A stretch of DNA of 64,000 bases from Bacillus cereus. Its GTDB lineage: Bacteria; Bacillota; Bacilli; Bacillales; Bacillaceae_G. A model generated the notes under the pieces. The model was given only the letters and a program-made list of their open reading frames with translations. It was not told the DNA's origin and searched no databases. Below, piece by piece: positions 62,639 to 64,000 of this stretch (position 1 is its first letter; each line of letters begins with the position of its first letter). The translations under genes and the position numbers were made by a program. The stretch lies in assembly GCF_002584535.1 (NCBI RefSeq), contig NZ_NUOT01000051.1, positions 11,645-75,644 on the forward strand, written 5' to 3'.

Positions 62639-63934
62639 CTAGAATCTACCGTAACCTAAGAAATGTTTTTGATTATAGCTGCTGTTAATATCACCGTATG
62701 CAATACCTTTATCACTAGCATGAATCATTTGGCCATTACCAACGTAAATACCGATATGAGAAGGGCCTGCTTTATAAGTACCTTGGAAGAATACTAAATC
62801 TCCAGGTTGTGGGCTACTTACTTTAGAAACTGAGTTCCAATAACCCGCAACATCTTGACGACCTACACCAAAAATATAAGAAATGAAACCACTGCAATCA
62901 AAACCACCATTTGATGGAGATGCACTTCCCCATACATATGGAAGACCAAGGTATTGTTGTGCTTTACCAATTACGCCACCTTTATTTGGTGCTGGTGCTG
63001 GTGCTGGTTGAGGTGTTGGCGCTGGCTTTGGAGCTGGTTTAGTTTCTTCTTTTTTAGCTTGTCCACCATTATTTGCTGGTGCTGGTGCAGCTTGTTGCGG
63101 AGCTGCTTCTTGTGCTGGTGCTGGCGCTGGTTGCTGAGCTTTCTCTGCTTGTTGCTTTGCAGCCTCTTCTTGTGCTGCCTTCTCTTTTGCTTCTTCTTCA
63201 GCCATGCGTTGTAATTGTAGCGCTTGTTTTTCAAGATCTTTTAATTGATCTTCTGTGCTTGTCATATTGTTTACAACCGTATCCATTTTACCGCTTAAGT
63301 CGTTTACTGCTTCTTGTTTTTTCGCTTTTTCAGTATCAAGATCTTTCTTTACAACTTCAATCTTTGCTTGTGCTTCTTTTAATTCTTTTTGTTTTTCTTT
63401 TACCGTTTCAACATCTTTTTTCACAGTTGCTTGCTCTTCTTGTTGCGTTTTCATGATATCTTCATCAGATTCAAGAATTCTAGAAACAGAAGTTAAACGA
63501 TCTACTAGATCAGCAATGTTTTTAGAGTTTACAACAACCTCTGTTACAACGTTCGTGTTCGGTTGCTCTTGAAGTGCTACTAAACGTTTTCTTAACAAAT
63601 CTTCACGCTTTGCAATTTTCGTTTGTAATTCTGCAATGTTTTTATTCTTCTTCTCAATTAATGCTTGTGTTTCTTCAACTTTTTTCATTGTTTCGTCAAG
63701 TTTCGCTGCATTTTCTTGAACAGACTTATCTAAACCTTCAACCGTTTTATTTAAGTCATTCATTTGTTTTTGAAGCTCATCACGTTCTTGTTGTTGTTTA
63801 TGTAAAGTATCATTTTGTGCGTTAATTTGTGTTTTTACGTCCTCAATCTTTTCTGCGAATACATTTGGTGTTACTACTGAAAACATCATAAATCCTGCAG
63901 CCAATGCGCAAGATGCAATTTTTAATTTTTTCAT
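62639..63934 (-). CDS. NlpC/P60 D,L-endopeptidase (CwlO-like)
   Basis: A 431-aa secreted peptidoglycan hydrolase: signal peptide (MKKLKIASCALAAGFMMFSVVTPNVFA), a long coiled-coil region (residues about 30-235), a Pro/Ala/Gln-rich linker (about 240-310) and a C-terminal NlpC/P60 domain with catalytic Cys (GFDCSGFISYIF) and His (GPSHIGIYVG). The arrangement matches B. subtilis CwlO, the enzyme activated by FtsEX, whose genes are in this window. The start was set at MKKLKIASCAL; the longer frame adds 13 charged residues ahead of the signal peptide. Confidence 0.93.
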   Translation of the reverse strand: MKKLKIASCALAAGFMMFSVVTPNVFAEKIEDVKTQINAQNDTLHKQQQERDELQKQMNDLNKTVEGLDKSVQENAAKLDETMKKVEETQALIEKKNKNIAELQTKIAKREDLLRKRLVALQEQPNTNVVTEVVVNSKNIADLVDRLTSVSRILESDEDIMKTQQEEQATVKKDVETVKEKQKELKEAQAKIEVVKKDLDTEKAKKQEAVNDLSGKMDTVVNNMTSTEDQLKDLEKQALQLQRMAEEEAKEKAAQEEAAKQQAEKAQQPAPAPAQEAAPQQAAPAPANNGGQAKKEETKPAPKPAPTPQPAPAPAPNKGGVIGKAQQYLGLPYVWGSASPSNGGFDCSGFISYIFGVGRQDVAGYWNSVSKVSSPQPGDLVFFQGTYKAGPSHIGIYVGNGQMIHASDKGIAYGDINSSYNQKHFLGYGRF

Positions 63935-64000
63935 TTTGTTTTTACACCGCTTTCTTTTTTTCTTTTCCGACATATAATCTATTAAAATTTATACCATATT

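Noticed and set aside
63000-63180. Possible tandem DNA repeat
   Set aside because: It is the codon-level repetitiveness of the Pro-Ala linker, not a CRISPR or independent repeat.
62954-63456. Plus-strand open frames rich in Leu, Cys and Trp
   Set aside because: They are antisense to the Pro/Ala/Gln-rich linker and coiled coil of the CwlO-like gene; composition artefact.

Overview
The window is about 64 kb of AT-rich Firmicute chromosome. Gene content, order and protein sequences place it in the Bacillus cereus group (cereus/anthracis/thuringiensis); the species cannot be resolved from this stretch. Most genes lie on the minus strand in housekeeping operons shared with Bacillus subtilis. I see no prophage, intact insertion sequence, rRNA or CRISPR array.

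Layout: (1) 1-9.5 kb: a hypothetical gene, then the glycolytic operon cggR-gapA-pgk-tpiA-gpmI-eno with a clear CggR operator, a glutaredoxin-like gene and rpoN (sigma-54). (2) 9.9-15 kb: tRNA-Arg(CCG); a plus-strand sporulation operon DUF1657-YhcN-spoVAC-spoVAD-spoVAEb-DUF1657-DUF421, matching the gene order of the accessory 'spoVA2mob' type of dipicolinic-acid channel operon; then clpP behind a CtsR box. (3) 15-29.5 kb: crh-whiA-yvcK-rapZ-nudix, the lutABC lactate operon, a DUF368 membrane protein, trxB, a TPR protein, and hprK-lgt-ppaX-acyltransferase. The HPr-like Crh and its kinase HprK, both central to carbon control, are in the same window. (4) 29.7-38 kb: uvrBA and an ArsR-type regulator operon carrying a cysteine-rich protein, a SulP anion transporter and a PhnA-like zinc-ribbon protein. 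(5) 38-45 kb: accessory-type genes: an amino-acid permease, a MerR regulator with a membrane protein, a YeiH-type transporter with a divergent LysR regulator, a decayed MerR gene, and YbjQ and DUF1904 proteins. (6) 45-49 kb: pentose-phosphate genes zwf and gnd facing each other around a cyclase-family hydrolase. (7) 49-64 kb: minJ-ctpB-ftsX-ftsE-cccB-prfB-secA (division, proteolysis, translation termination, secretion), hpf, a cold-shock gene, comFC-comFA and a CwlO-like D,L-endopeptidase.

The most notable non-coding content is a family of about 110-120 bp imperfect inverted repeats (six or seven full or partial copies), several of which start within a few bases of a stop codon. There are two weaker repeat families, a MerR-type operator left in front of a broken MerR gene, and well-formed regulatory sites for CggR, CtsR and ArsR. 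Many starts were moved from the longest reading frame to internal ATG, TTG or GTG codons with better ribosome binding sites; the reason is given in each entry.
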